DNA from: Ptiloglossa arizonensis
Lineage: Eukaryota; Arthropoda; Insecta; Hymenoptera; Colletidae
Assembly: GCF_051014685.1 (NCBI RefSeq)
Contig: NW_027478523.1
Span: 930,001 to 994,000, forward strand
DNA: 64,000 bases
Reading direction: 5' to 3'
Shown: one piece after another, positions 37,254 through 49,960 of the stretch
Layout: every line of letters begins with the position of its first letter
Numbering within the stretch: the stretch's first letter is position 1
The notes under the pieces: generated by a model
Database searches by the model: none
Told to the model about the DNA's origin: nothing
What the model saw: the letters and a program-made list of their open reading frames with translations, nothing else
Translations under genes and position numbers: made by a program

Positions 37254-40200
37254 GGATTGGTCAATCCGTTCGCGAGATATGACAGTTTGGAGATAAGAAA
37301 CGCTTGAGAAACTCAAAATTTTCGCAGTCTGATGCTCGAAACGAATAACTAGAACGGCCTAGGGGAAAACTAGACATACCGTTGTAATCGGGCGAGTTTC
37401 TACTTTCAGATGCAACAGAAATTTTGCGGATTGGTCAATCCGTTCGCGAGATATGGCAGTTTGGAGGTAAGAAACGCTTGAGAAACTCAAAATTTTCGCA
37501 GTTCTGATGCTCGAAACGAATAACTAGAACGGCCTAGGGGAAAAGTACGCATACCGATGTAATCGGGCGAGTTTCTACTTTCAGATGCAACAGAAATTTT
37601 GCGGATTGGTCAATCCGTTCGCGAGATATGACAGTTTGGAGATAAGAAACGCTTGAGAAACTCAAAATTTTCGCAGTCTGATGCTCGAAACGAATAACTA
37701 GAACGGCCTAGGGGAAAACTAGACATACCGTTGTAATCGGGCGAGTTTCTACTTTCAGATGCAACAGAAATTTTGCGGATTGGTCAATCCGTTCGCGAGA
37801 TATGGCAGTTTGGAGGTAAGAAACGCTTGAGAAACTCAAAATTTTCGCAGTTCTGATGCTCGAAACGAGTAACTAGTACGGCCTAGGGGAAAGTACGCAT
37901 ACCGTTGTAATCGGGCGAGTTTCTACTTTCAGATGCAACAGAAATTTTGCGGATTGGTCAATCCGTTCGCGAGATATGGCAGTTTGGAGACAAGAAACGC
38001 TTGAGAAACTCAAAATTTTCGCAGTCTGATGCTCGAAACGAATAACTAGAACGGCCTAGGGGAAAACTACACGTACCGTTGTAATCGGGCGAGTTTCTAC
38101 TTTCAGATGCAACAGAAATTTTGCGGATTGGTCAATCCGTTTGCGAGATGTGGCAGTTTGGAGGTAAGAAACGGTTGAGAAACTCAAAATTTTCACAGTT
38201 CTGATGCTCGAAACGAATAACTAGAACGGCCTAGGGGAAAAGTACGCATACCGATGTAATCGGGCGAGTTTCTACTTTCAGATGCAACAGAAATTTTGCG
38301 GATTGGTCAATCCGTTCGCGAGATATGGCAGTTTGGAGGTAAGAAACGCTTGAGAAACTCAAAATTTTCGCAGTTCTGATGCTCGAAACGAGTAACTAGG
38401 CGGCCTAGGAGAAGATTACACCTACCGTTGTAATCGGGCGAGTTTCTACTTTCAGATGCAACAGAAATTTTGCGGATTGGTCAATCCGTTCGCGAGATAT
38501 GGCAGTTTGGAGGTAAGAAACGCTTGAGAAACTCAAAATTTTCGCAGTTCTGATGCTCGAAACGAGTAACTAGGCGGCCTAAGAGAAGATTACACCTACC
38601 GTTGTAATCGGGCGAGTTTCTACTTTCAGATGCAACAGAAATTTTGCGGATTGGTCAATCCGTTCGCGAGATATGGCAGTTTGGAGGTAAGAAACGCTTG
38701 AGAAACTCAAAATTTTCGCAGTTCTGATGCTCGAAACGAGTAACTCGAACGGCCTAGGGGAAAACTACACCTACCGTTGTAATCGGGCGAGATTCTACTT
38801 TCAGATGCAACAGAAATTTTGCGGATTGGTCAATCCGTTTGCGAGATGTGGCAGTTTGGAGGTAAGAAACGCTTGAGAAACTCAAAATTTTGGCAGTTCT
38901 GATGCTCGAAACGAATAACTAGAATGGCCTAGGGGAAAAGTACGCATACCGATGTAATCGGGCGAGTTTCTACTTTCAGATGCAACAGAAATTTTGCGGA
39001 TTGGTCAATCCGTTCGCGAGATATGGCAGTTTGGAGATAAGAAACGCTTGAGAAACTCAAAATTTTCGCCGTTCTGATGCTCGAAACGAATAACTAGAAC
39101 GGCCTAGGGGAAGAGTACGCATACCGATGTAATCGGGCGAGTTTCTACTTTCAGATGCAACAGAAATTTTGCGGATTGGTCAATCCGTTCGCGAGATATG
39201 ACAGTTTGGAGATAAGAAACGCTTGAGAAACTCAAAATTTTCGCAGTCTGATGCTCGAAACGAATAACTAGAACGGCCTAGGGGAAAACTAGACATACCG
39301 TTGTAATCGGGCGAGTTTCTACTTTCAGATGCAACAGAAATTTTGCGGATTGGTCAATCCGTTCGCGAGATATGGCAGTTTGGAGGTAAGAAACGCTTGA
39401 GAAACTCAAAATTTTCGCAGTTCTGATGCTCGAAACGAATAACTAGAACGGCCTAGGGGAAAAGTACGCATACCGATGTAATCGGGCGAGTTTCTACTTT
39501 CAGATGCAACAGAAATTTTGCGGATTGGTCAATCCGTTCGCGAGATATGACAGTTTGGAGATAAGAAACGCTTGAGAAACTCAAAATTTTCGCAGTCTGA
39601 TGCTCGAAACGAATAACTAGAACGGCCTAGGGGAAAACTAGACATACCGTTGTAATCGGGCGAGTTTCTACTTTCAGATGCAACAGAAATTTTGCGGATT
39701 GGTCAATCCGTTCGCGAGATATGGCAGTTTGGAGGTAAGAAACGCTTGAGAAACTCAAAATTTTCGCAGTTCTGATGCTCGAAACGAGTAACTAGTACGG
39801 CCTAGGGGAAAGTACGCATACCGTTGTAATCGGGCGAGTTTCTACTTTCAGATGCAACAGAAATTTTGCGGATTGGTCAATCCGTTCGCGAGATATGGCA
39901 GTTTGGAGACAAGAAACGCTTGAGAAACTCAAAATTTTCGCAGTCTGATGCTCGAAACGAATAACTAGAACGGCCTAGGGGAAAACTACACGTACCGTTG
40001 TAATCGGGCGAGTTTCTACTTTCAGATGCAACAGAAATTTTGCGGATTGGTCAATCCGTTTGCGAGATGTGGCAGTTTGGAGGTAAGAAACGGTTGAGAA
40101 ACTCAAAATTTTCACAGTTCTGATGCTCGAAACGAATAACTAGAACGGCCTAGGGGAAAAGTACGCATACCGATGTAATCGGGCGAGTTTCTACTTTCAG

Positions 40201-40255
40201 ATGCAACAGAAATTTTGCGGATTGGTCAATCCGTTCGCGAGATATGGCAGTTTGG
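36530..40255 (+). repeat. Two copies of an 11-monomer higher-order repeat (1,919 bp)
   Basis: Copy 1 is about 36,530-38,336 and copy 2 about 38,450-40,255. Shared order: GGCGGCCTA with GAGAAGATTAC, CTCGAACGG, GAATGGCC, GGAAGAGTA, two dimers of TATGACAG / CAGTCTGATG / CTAGACATACC, CTAGTACGG, GAGACAAG with CACGTACC, and AACGGTTGAG with TTTTCACAG. The 6-bp shortfall from 11 x 175 comes from 174-bp units. Confidence 0.9.
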
Positions 40256-41620
40256 AGATAAGAAACGCTTGAGAAACTCAAAATTTTCGCAGTTCTGATG
40301 CTCGAAACGAATATCTAGAACAGCCTAGGGGAAAAGTGCGCATACCGATGTAATCGGGCGAGTTTCTACTTTCAGATGCAACAGAAATTTTGCGTATTGG
40401 TCAATCCGTTCGCGAGATATGGCAGTTTGGAGATAAGAAACGCTTGAGAAACTCAAAATTTTCGCCGTTCTGATGCTCGAAACGAATAACTAGAACGGCC
40501 TAGGGGAAAAGTACGCATACCGATGTAATCGGGCGAGTTTCTACTTTCAGATGCAACAGAAATTTTGCGGATTGGTCACTCCGTTCGCGAGATATGGCAG
40601 TTTGGAGGTAAGAAACGCTCGAGAAACTCAAAATTTTCGCAGTTCTGATGCTCGAAACGAATAATTAGAACGGCCTAGGGGAAAAGTGCGCATACCGTTG
40701 TAATCGGGCGGGTTTCTACTTTCAGAAGCAACAGAAATTTTGCGGATTGGTCAATCCGTTCGCGAGATATGGCAGTTTGGAGGTAAGAAACGCTTGAGAA
40801 ACTCAAAATTTTCGCAGTTCTCATGCTCGAAACGAATAATTAAAACGGCCTAGGGGAAAAGTGCGTATATCGTTGTAATCGGGCGAGTTTATACTTTCAG
40901 AAGCAACAGAAATTTTGCGTATTGGTCAATCCGTTCGCGAGATATGGCAGTTTGGAGGTAAGAAACGCTTGAGAAACTCAAAATTTTCGCAGTTCTGATG
41001 CTCGAAATGAATAACTGGAACGGCCTAGGGGAAAAGTGCGCAAACCGTTGTAATCGGGCGAGTTTCTACTTTCAGATGCAACAGAAATTATGCGGATTGA
41101 TCAATCCGTTCGCGAGATATGGCAGTTTGCAGATAAGAAACGCTTGAGAAACTCAAAATTTTCGCAGTTCTGATGCTCGAAACGAATAACTAGAACGGCC
41201 TAGGGGAAAAGTGCGCATACCGTTGTAATCGGGCGAGTTTCTACTTTCAGATGCAACAGAAATTTTGCGGATTGATCAATCCGTTCGCGAGATATGGCAG
41301 TTTGCAGATAAGAAACGCTTGAGAAACTAAAAATTTTCGCAGTTCTGATGCTCGAAACGAATAACTAGAACGGCCTAGGGGAAAATTACACCTACCGTTG
41401 TAATCGGGCGAGTTTCTACTTTCAGATGCAACAGAAATTTTGCGGATTGGTCAATCCGTTTGCGAGATGTGGCAGTTTGGAGTTAAGAAACGCTTGAGAA
41501 ACTCAAAATTTTCACAGTTCTGATGCTCGAAACGAATAACTAGAACGGCCTAGGGGAAAAGTACGCATACCGATGTAATCGGGCGAGTTTCTACTTTCAG
41601 ATGCAACAGAAATTTTGCGG
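39420..41620 (+). repeat. Segment with a distant copy at 52360-54560 (offset 12,940 bp)
   Basis: Lining up GAATATCTAG (40,311 / 53,251) and GAGAC (39,910 / 52,850) gives the same offset, 74 monomers less 10 bp. The two segments match over about 2.2 kb, with few changes such as TTCTCATGC versus TTCTGATGC. Confidence 0.8.
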
Positions 41621-43191
41621 ATTGGTCAATCCGTTCGCGAGATATGGCAGTTTGGAGGTAAGAAACGCTTGAGAAACTCAAAATTTTCGCAGTTCTGATG
41701 CTCGAAACGAGTAACTAGTACGGCCTAGGGGAAAGTACGCATACCGTTGTAATCGGGCGAGTTTCTACTTTCAGATGCAACAGAAATTTTGCGGATTGGT
41801 CAATCCGTTCGCGAGATATGGCAGTTTGGAGACAAGAAACGCTTGAGAAACTCAAAATTTTCGCAGTCTGATGCTCGAAACGAATAACTAGAACGGCCTA
41901 GGGGAAAACTACACGTACCGTTGTAATCGGGCGAGTTTCTACTTTCAGATGCAACAGAAATTTTGCGGATTGGTCAATCCGTTTGCGAGATGTGGCAGTT
42001 TGGAGGTAAGAAACGGTTGAGAAACTCAAAATTTTCACAGTTCTGATGCTCGAAACGAATAACTAGAACGGCCTAGGGGAAAAGTACGCATACCGATGTA
42101 ATCGGGCGAGTTTCTACTTTCAGATGCAACAGAAATTTTGCGGATTGGTCAATCCGTTCGCGAGATATGGCAGTTTGGAGATAAGAAACGCTTGAGAAAC
42201 TCAAAATTTTCGCAGTTCTGATGCTCGAAACGAATATCTAGAACAGCCTAGGGGAAAAGTGCGCATACCGATGTAATCGGGCGAGTTTCTACTTTCAGAT
42301 GCAACAGAAATTTTGCGTATTGGTCAATCCGTTCGCGAGATATGGCAGTTTGGAGATAAGAAACGCTTGAGAAACTCAAAATTTTCGCCGTTCTGATGCT
42401 CGAAACGAATAACTAGAACGGCCTAGGGGAAAAGTACGCATACCGATGTAATCGGGCGAGTTTCTACTTTCAGATGCAACAGAAATTTTGCGGATTGGTC
42501 ACTCCGTTCGCGAGATATGGCAGTTTGGAGGTAAGAAACGCTCGAGAAACTCAAAATTTTCGCAGTTCTGATGCTCGAAACGAATAATTAGAACGGCCTA
42601 GGGGAAAAGTGCGCATACCGTTGTAATCGGGCGGGTTTCTACTTTCAGAAGCAACAGAAATTTTGCGGATTGGTCAATCCGTTCGCGAGATATGGCAGTT
42701 TGGAGGTAAGAAACGCTTGAGAAACTCAAAATTTTCGCAGTTCTCATGCTCGAAACGAATAATTAAAACGGCCTAGGGGAAAAGTGCGTATACCGTTGTA
42801 ATCGGGCGAGTTTATACTTTCAGAAGCAACAGAAATTTTGCGGATTGGTCAATCCGTTCGCGAGATATGGCAGTTTGGAGGTAAGAAACGCTTGAGAAAC
42901 TCAAAATTTTCGCAGTTCTGATGCTCGAAATGAATAACTGGAACGGCCTAGGGGAAAAGTGCGCAAACCGTTGTAATCGGGCCAGTTTCTACTTTCAGAT
43001 GCAACAGAAATTATGCGGATTGATCAATCCGTTCGCGAGATATGGCAGTTTGCAGATAAGAAACGCTTGAGAAACTCAAACTTTTCGCAGTTCTGATGCT
43101 CGAAACGAATAACTAGAACGGCCTAGGGGAAAAGTGCGCATACCGTTGTAATCGGGCGAGTTTCTACTTTCAGATGCAACAGAAATTTTGC
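39655..43191 (+). repeat. Two copies of a second 11-monomer higher-order repeat (1,923 bp)
   Basis: Copy 1 is about 39,655-41,268 and copy 2 about 41,578-43,191. Shared order: CTAGTACGG, GAGACAAG, AACGGTTGAG, GAATATCTAG, GCGTATTGG, GGTCACTCC, GGGCGGGTTTC, TTCTCATGCTCG with GTGCGTATA, and GCGCAAACC. It overlaps the end of the 1,919-bp repeat, so neighbouring higher-order units share monomers. Confidence 0.9.
40868..40884 (+). promoter_or_regulatory. Best CENP-B-box-like match, 8 of 9 essential bases
   Basis: This unit reads TATCGTTGTAATCGGGC, so a C-to-T change restores one of the two missing T positions. Its sister copy 1,923 bp downstream still reads TACCG, so this is a single recent substitution rather than a spread variant. 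Confidence 0.3.
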
Positions 43192-44710
43192 GGATTGGTC
43201 AATCCGTTTGCGAGATGTGGCAGTTTGGAGGTAAGAAACGCTTGAGAAACTCAAAATTTTCGCAGTTCTGATGCTCGAAACGAGTAACTAGGCGCCCTAG
43301 GGGAAAATTACACCTACCGTTGTAATCGGGCGAGTTTCTACTTTCAGATGCAACAGAAATTTTGCGGATTGATCAATTCGTTCGCGAGATATGGCAGTTT
43401 GCAGATAAGAAACGCTTGAGAAACTCAAAATTTTCGCAGTTCTGATGCTCGAAACGAATAACTAGAACGGCCTAGGGGAAAATTACACCTACCGTTGTAA
43501 TCGGGCGAGTTTCTACTTTCAGATGCAACAGAAATTTTGCGGATTGGTCAATCCGTTCGCGAGATATGGCAGTTTGGAGATAAGAAACGCTTGAGAAACT
43601 CAAAATTTTCGCCGTTCTGATGCTCGAAACGAATAACTAGAACGGCCTAGGGGAAAAGTACGCATACCGATGTAATCGGGCGAGTTTCTACTTTCAGATG
43701 CAACAGAAATTTTGCGGATTGGTCACTCCGTTCGCGAGATATGGCAGTTTGGAGGTAAGAAACGCTCGAGAAACTCAAAATTTTCGCAGTTCTGATGCTC
43801 GAAACGAATAATTAGAGCGGCCTAGGGGAAAAGTGCGCATACCGTTGTAATCGGGCGAGTTTCTACTTTCAGAAGCAACAGAAATTTTGCGGATTGGTCA
43901 ATCCGTTCGCGAGATATGGCAGTTTGGAGGTAAGAAACGCTTGAGAAACTCAAAATTTTCGCAGTTCTGATGCTCGAAACGAATAATTAAAACGGCCTAG
44001 GGGAAAAGTGCGCATACCGTTGTAATCGGACGAGTTTCTACTTTCAGAAGCAACAGAAATTTTGCGGATTGGTCAATCCGTTCGCGAGATATGGCAGTTT
44101 GGAGGTAAGAAACGCTTGAGAAACTCAAAATTTTCGCAGTTCTGATGCTCGAAATGAATAACTAGAACGGCCTAGGGGAAAAGTGCGCATACCGTTGTAA
44201 TCGGGCGAGTTTCTACTTTCAGATGCAACAGAAATTTTGCGGATTGGTCAATCCGTTCGCGAGATATGGCAGTTTGGAGGTAAGAAACGCTTGAGAAACT
44301 CAAAATTTTCGCAGTTCTGATGCTCGAAACGAGTAACTTGAACGGCCTAGGGGAAAACTACACCTACCGTTGTAATCGGGCGAGATTCTACTTTCAGATG
44401 CAACAGAAATTTTGCGGATTGGTCAATCCGTTTGCGAGATGTGGCAGTTTGGAGGTAAGAAACGCTTGAGAAACTCAAAATTTTGGCAGTTCTGATGCTC
44501 GAAACGAATAACTAGAATGGCCTAGGGGAAAAGTACGCATACCGATGTAATCGGGCGAGTTTCTACTTTCAGATGCAACAGAAATTTTGCGGATTGGTCA
44601 ATCCGTTCGCGAGATATGGCAGTTTGGAGATAAGAAACGCTTGAGAAACTCTAAATTTTCGCCGTTCTGATGCTCGAAACGAATAACTAGAACGGCCTAG
44701 GGGAAAAGTA
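42820..44710 (+). repeat. Segment with a copy at 48070-49960 (offset 5,249 bp)
   Basis: GGCGCCCTAGG at 43,291 and 48,540 and AGTAACTTGAACGG at 44,332 and 49,581 give the same offset. The two copies flank the 12-monomer tandem, as expected if that tandem expanded inside a once-continuous segment. Confidence 0.85.
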
Positions 44711-47700
44711 CGCATACCGTTGTAATCGGGCGGGTTTCTACTTTCAGAAGCAACAGAAATTTTGCGGATTGGTCAATCCGTTCGCGAGATATGGCAGTTT
44801 GGAGGTAAGAAACGCTTGAGAAACTCAAAATTTTCGCAGTTCTCATGCTCGAAACGAATAATTAAAACGGCCTAGGGGAAAAGTGCGTATACCGTTGTAA
44901 TCGGGCGAGTTTATACTTTCAGAAGCAACAGAAATTTTGCGGATTGGTCAATCCGTTCGCGAGATATGGCAGTTTGGAGGTAAGAAACGCTTGAGAAACT
45001 CAAAATTTTCGCAGTTCTGATGCTCGAAATGAATAACTGGAACGGCCTAGGGGAAAAGTGCGCAAACCGTTGTAATCGGGCGAGTTTCTACTTTCAGATG
45101 CAACAGAAATTATGCGGATTGATCAATCCGTTCGCGAGATATGGCAGTTTGCAGATAAGAAACGCTTGAGAAACTCAAAATTTTCGCAGTTCTGATGCTC
45201 GAAACGAATAACTAGAACGCCCTAGGGGAAAAGTGCGCATACCGTTGTAATCGGGCGAGTTTCTACTTTCAGATGCAACAGAAATTTTGCGGATTGATCA
45301 ATCCGTTCGCGAGATATGGCAGTTTGCAGATAAGAAACGCTTGAGAAACTAAAAATTTTCGCACTTCTGATGCTCGAAACGAATAACTAGAACGGCCTAG
45401 GGGAAAATTACACCTACCGTTGTAATCGGGCGAGTTTCTACTTTCAGATGCAACAGAAATTTTGCGGATTGGTCAATCCGTTTGCGAGATGTGGCAGTTT
45501 GGAGTTAAGAAACGCTTGAGAAACTCAAAATTTTCACAGTTCTGATGCTCGAAACGAATAACTAGAACGGCCTAGGGGAAAAGTACGCATACCGATGTAA
45601 TCGGGCGAGTTTCTACTTTCAGATGCAACAGAAATTTTGCGGATTGGTCACTCCGTTCGCGAGATATGGCAGTTTGGAGGTAAGAAACGCTCGAGAAACT
45701 CAAAATTTTCGCAGTTCTGATGCTCGAAACGAATAATTAGAACGGCCTAGGGGAAAAGTGCGCATACCGTTGTAATCGGGCGAGTTTCTACTTTCAGAAG
45801 CAACAGAAATTTTGCGGATTGGTCAATCCGTTCGCGAGATATGGCAGTTTGGAGGTAAGAAACGCTTGAGAAACTCAAAATTTTCGCAGTTCTGATGCTC
45901 GAAACGAATAATTAAAACGGCCTAGGGGAAAAGTGCGCATACCGTTGTAATCGGGCGAGTTTCTACTTTCAGAAGCAACAGAAATTTTGCGGATTGGTCA
46001 ATCCGTTCGCGAGATATGGCAGTTTGGAGGTAAGAAACGCTTGAGAAACTCAAAATTTTCGCAGTTCTGATGCTCGAAATGAATAACTGGAACGGCCTAG
46101 GGGAAAAGTGCGCAAACCGTTGTAATCGGGCCAGTTTCTACTTTCAGATGCAACAGAAATTATGCGGATTGATCAATCCGTTCGCGAGATATGGCAGTTT
46201 GCAGATAAGAAACGCTTGAGAAACTCAAACTTTTCGCAGTTCTGATGCTCGAAACGAATAACTAGAACGGCCTAGGGGAAAAGTGCGCATACCGTTGTAA
46301 TCGGGCGAGTTTCTACTTTCAGATGCAACAGAAATTTTGCGGATTGGTCAATCCGTTCGCGAGATATGGCAGTTTGGAGGTAAGAAACGCTTGAGAAACT
46401 CAAAATTTTCGCAGTTCTGATGCTCGAAACGAGTAACTTGAACGGCCTAGGGGAAAACTACACCTACCGTTGTAATCGGGCGAGATTCTACTTTCAGATG
46501 CAACAGAAATTTTGCGGATTGGTCAATCCGTTTGCGAGATGTGGCAGTTTGGAGGTAAGAAACGCTTGAGAAACTCAAAATTTTGGCAGTTCTGATGCTC
46601 GAAACGAATAACTAGAATGGCCTAGGGGAAAAGTACGCATACCGATGTAATCGGGCGAGTTTCTACTTTCAGATGCAACAGAAATTTTGCGGATTGGTCA
46701 ATCCGTTCGCGAGATATGGCAGTTTGGAGATAAGAAACGCTTGAGAAACTCTAAATTTTCGCCGTTCTGATGCTCGAAACGAATAACTAGAACGGCCTAG
46801 GGGAAAAGTACGCATACCGTTGTAATCGGGCGGGTTTCTACTTTCAGAAGCAACAGAAATTTTGCGGATTGGTCAATCCGTTCGCGAGATATGGCAGTTT
46901 GGAGGTAAGAAACGCTTGAGAAACTCAAAATTTTCGCAGTTCTCATGCTCGAAACGAATAATTAAAACGGCCTAGGGGAAAAGTGCGTATACCGTTGTAA
47001 TCGGGCGAGTTTATACTTTCAGAAGCAACAGAAATTTTGCGGATTGGTCAATCCGTTCGCGAGATATGGCAGTTTGGAGGTAAGAAACGCTTGAGAAACT
47101 CAAAATTTTCGCAGTTCTGATGCTCGAAATGAATAACTGGAACGGCCTAGGGGAAAAGTGCGCAAACCGTTGTAATCGGGCGAGTTTCTACTTTCAGATG
47201 CAACAGAAATTATGCGGATTGATCAATCCGTTCGCGAGATATGGCAGTTTGCAGATAAGAAACGCTTGAGAAACTCAAAATTTTCGCAGTTCTGATGCTC
47301 GAAACGAATAACTAGAACGCCCTAGGGGAAAAGTGCGCATACCGTTGTAATCGGGCGAGTTTCTACTTTCAGATGCAACAGAAATTTTGCGGATTGATCA
47401 ATCCGTTCGCGAGATATGGCAGTTTGCAGATAAGAAACGCTTGAGAAACTAAAAATTTTCGCACTTCTGATGCTCGAAACGAATAACTAGAACGGCCTAG
47501 GGGAAAATTACACCTACCGTTGTAATCGGGCGAGTTTCTACTTTCAGATGCAACAGAAATTTTGCGGATTGGTCAATCCGTTTGCGAGATGTGGCAGTTT
47601 GGAGGTAAGAAACGCTTGAGAAACTCAAAATTTTGGCAGTTCTGATGCTCGAAACGAATAACTAGAATGGCCTAGGGGAAAAGTACGCATACCGATGTAA

Positions 47701-48456
47701 TCGGGCGAGTTTCTACTTTCAGATGCAACAGAAATTTTGCGGATTGGTCACTCCGTTCGCGAGATATGGCAGTTTGGAGGTAAGAAACGCTCGAGAAACT
47801 CAAAATTTTCGCAGTTCTGATGCTCGAAACGAATAATTAGAACGGCCTAGGGGAAAAGTGCGCATACCGTTGTAATCGGGCGAGTTTCTACTTTCAGAAG
47901 CAACAGAAATTTTGCGGATTGGTCAATCCGTTCGCGAGATATGGCAGTTTGGAGGTAAGAAACGCTTGAGAAACTCAAAATTTTCGCAGTTCTGATGCTC
48001 GAAACGAATAATTAAAACGGCCTAGGGGAAAAGTGCGCATACCGTTGTAATCGGGCGAGTTTCTACTTTCAGAAGCAACAGAAATTTTGCGGATTGGTCA
48101 ATCCGTTCGCGAGATATGGCAGTTTGGAGGTAAGAAACGCTTGAGAAACTCAAAATTTTCGCAGTTCTGATGCTCGAAATGAATAACTGGAACGGCCTAG
48201 GGGAAAAGTGCGCAAACCGTTGTAATCGGGCCAGTTTCTACTTTCAGATGCAACAGAAATTATGCGGATTGATCAATCCGTTCGCGAGATATGGCAGTTT
48301 GCAGATAAGAAACGCTTGAGAAACTCAAACTTTTCGCAGTTCTGATGCTCGAAACGAATAACTAGAACGGCCTAGGGGAAAAGTGCGCATACCGTTGTAA
48401 TCGGGCGAGTTTCTACTTTCAGATGCAACAGAAATTTTGCGGATTGGTCAATCCGT
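44281..48456 (+). repeat. Two tandem copies of a 12-monomer higher-order repeat (exactly 2,100 bp)
   Basis: Copy 1 (44281-46380) and copy 2 (46381-48456) agree line for line, including CTCTAAATTTTCGCCG, GGGCGGGTTTC, TTCTCATGC, GAACGCCC, CGCACTTCTG, CTCAAACTTTTCGC and GGGCCAGTTTC. Visible differences cluster near 45,504-45,568 / 47,604-47,668 (GGAGTTAAG, TTTTCACAG and GAACGG versus GGAGGTAAG, TTTTGGCAG and GAATGG). The match fails where copy 2 turns to TTTGCGAGATGTGG near 48,457. Confidence 0.95.
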
Positions 48457-49960
48457 TTGCGAGATGTGGCAGTTTGGAGGTAAGAAACGCTTGAGAAACT
48501 CAAAATTTTCGCAGTTCTGATGCTCGAAACGAGTAACTAGGCGCCCTAGGGGAAAATTACACCTACCGTTGTAATCGGGCGAGTTTCTACTTTCAGATGC
48601 AACAGAAATTTTGCGGATTGATCAATTCGTTCGCGAGATATGGCAGTTTGCAGATAAGAAACGCTTGAGAAACTCAAAATTTTCGCAGTTCTGATGCTCG
48701 AAACGAATAACTAGAACGGCCTAGGGGAAAATTACACCTACCGTTGTAATCGGGCGAGTTTCTACTTTCAGATGCAACAGAAATTTTGCGGATTGGTCAA
48801 TCCGTTCGCGAGATATGGCAGTTTGGAGATAAGAAACGCTTGAGAAACTCAAAATTTTCGCCGTTCTGATGCTCGAAACGAATAACTAGAACGGCCTAGG
48901 GGAAAAGTACGCATACCGATGTAATCGGGCGAGTTTCTACTTTCAGATGCAACAGAAATTTTGCGGATTGGTCACTCCGTTCGCGAGATATGGCAGTTTG
49001 GAGGTAAGAAACGCTCGAGAAACTCAAAATTTTCGCAGTTCTGATGCTCGAAACGAATAATTAGAACGGCCTAGGGGAAAAGTGCGCATACCGTTGTAAT
49101 CGGGCGAGTTTCTACTTTCAGAAGCAACAGAAATTTTGCGGATTGGTCAATCCGTTCGCGAGATATGGCAGTTTGGAGGTAAGAAACGCTTGAGAAACTC
49201 AAAATTTTCGCAGTTCTGATGCTCGAAACGAATAATTAAAACGGCCTAGGGGAAAAGTGCGCATACCGTTGTAATCGGACGAGTTTCTACTTTCAGAAGC
49301 AACAGAAATTTTGCGGATTGGTCAATCCGTTCGCGAGATATGGCAGTTTGGAGGTAAGAAACGCTTGAGAAACTCAAAATTTTCGCAGTTCTGATGCTCG
49401 AAATGAATAACTAGAACGGCCTAGGGGAAAAGTGCGCATACCGTTGTAATCGGGCGAGTTTCTACTTTCAGAAGCAACAGAAATTTTGCGGATTGGTCAA
49501 TCCGTTTGCGAGATGTGGCAGTTTGGAGGTAAGAAATGCTTGAGAAACTCAAAATTTTCGCAGTTCTGATGCTCGAAACGAGTAACTTGAACGGCCTAGG
49601 GGAAAACTACACCTACCGTTGTAATCGGGCGAGATTCTACTTTCAGATGCAACAGAAATTTTGCGGATTGGTCAATCCGTTTGCGAGATGTGGCAGTTTG
49701 GAGGTAAGAAACGCTTGAGAAACTCAAAATTTTGGCAGTTCTGATGCTCGAAACGAATAACTAGAATGGCCTATGGGAAAAGTACGCATACCGATGTAAT
49801 CGGGCGAGTTTCTACTTTCAGATGCAACAGAAATTTTGCGGATTGGTCAATCCGTTCGCGAGATATGGCAGTTTGGAGATAAGAAACGCTTGAGAAACTC
49901 TAAATTTTCGCCGTTCTGATGCTCGAAACGAATAACTAGAACGGCCTAGGGGAAAAGTAC
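48070..49960 (+). repeat. Partner segment of 42820-44710; also resembles 59.33-60.95 kb
   Basis: Its GGCGCCC unit recurs at 59,909 (offset 11,369). The third copy has one additional monomer at about 60.15-60.3 kb, after which the offset grows by about one unit. Confidence 0.8.
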
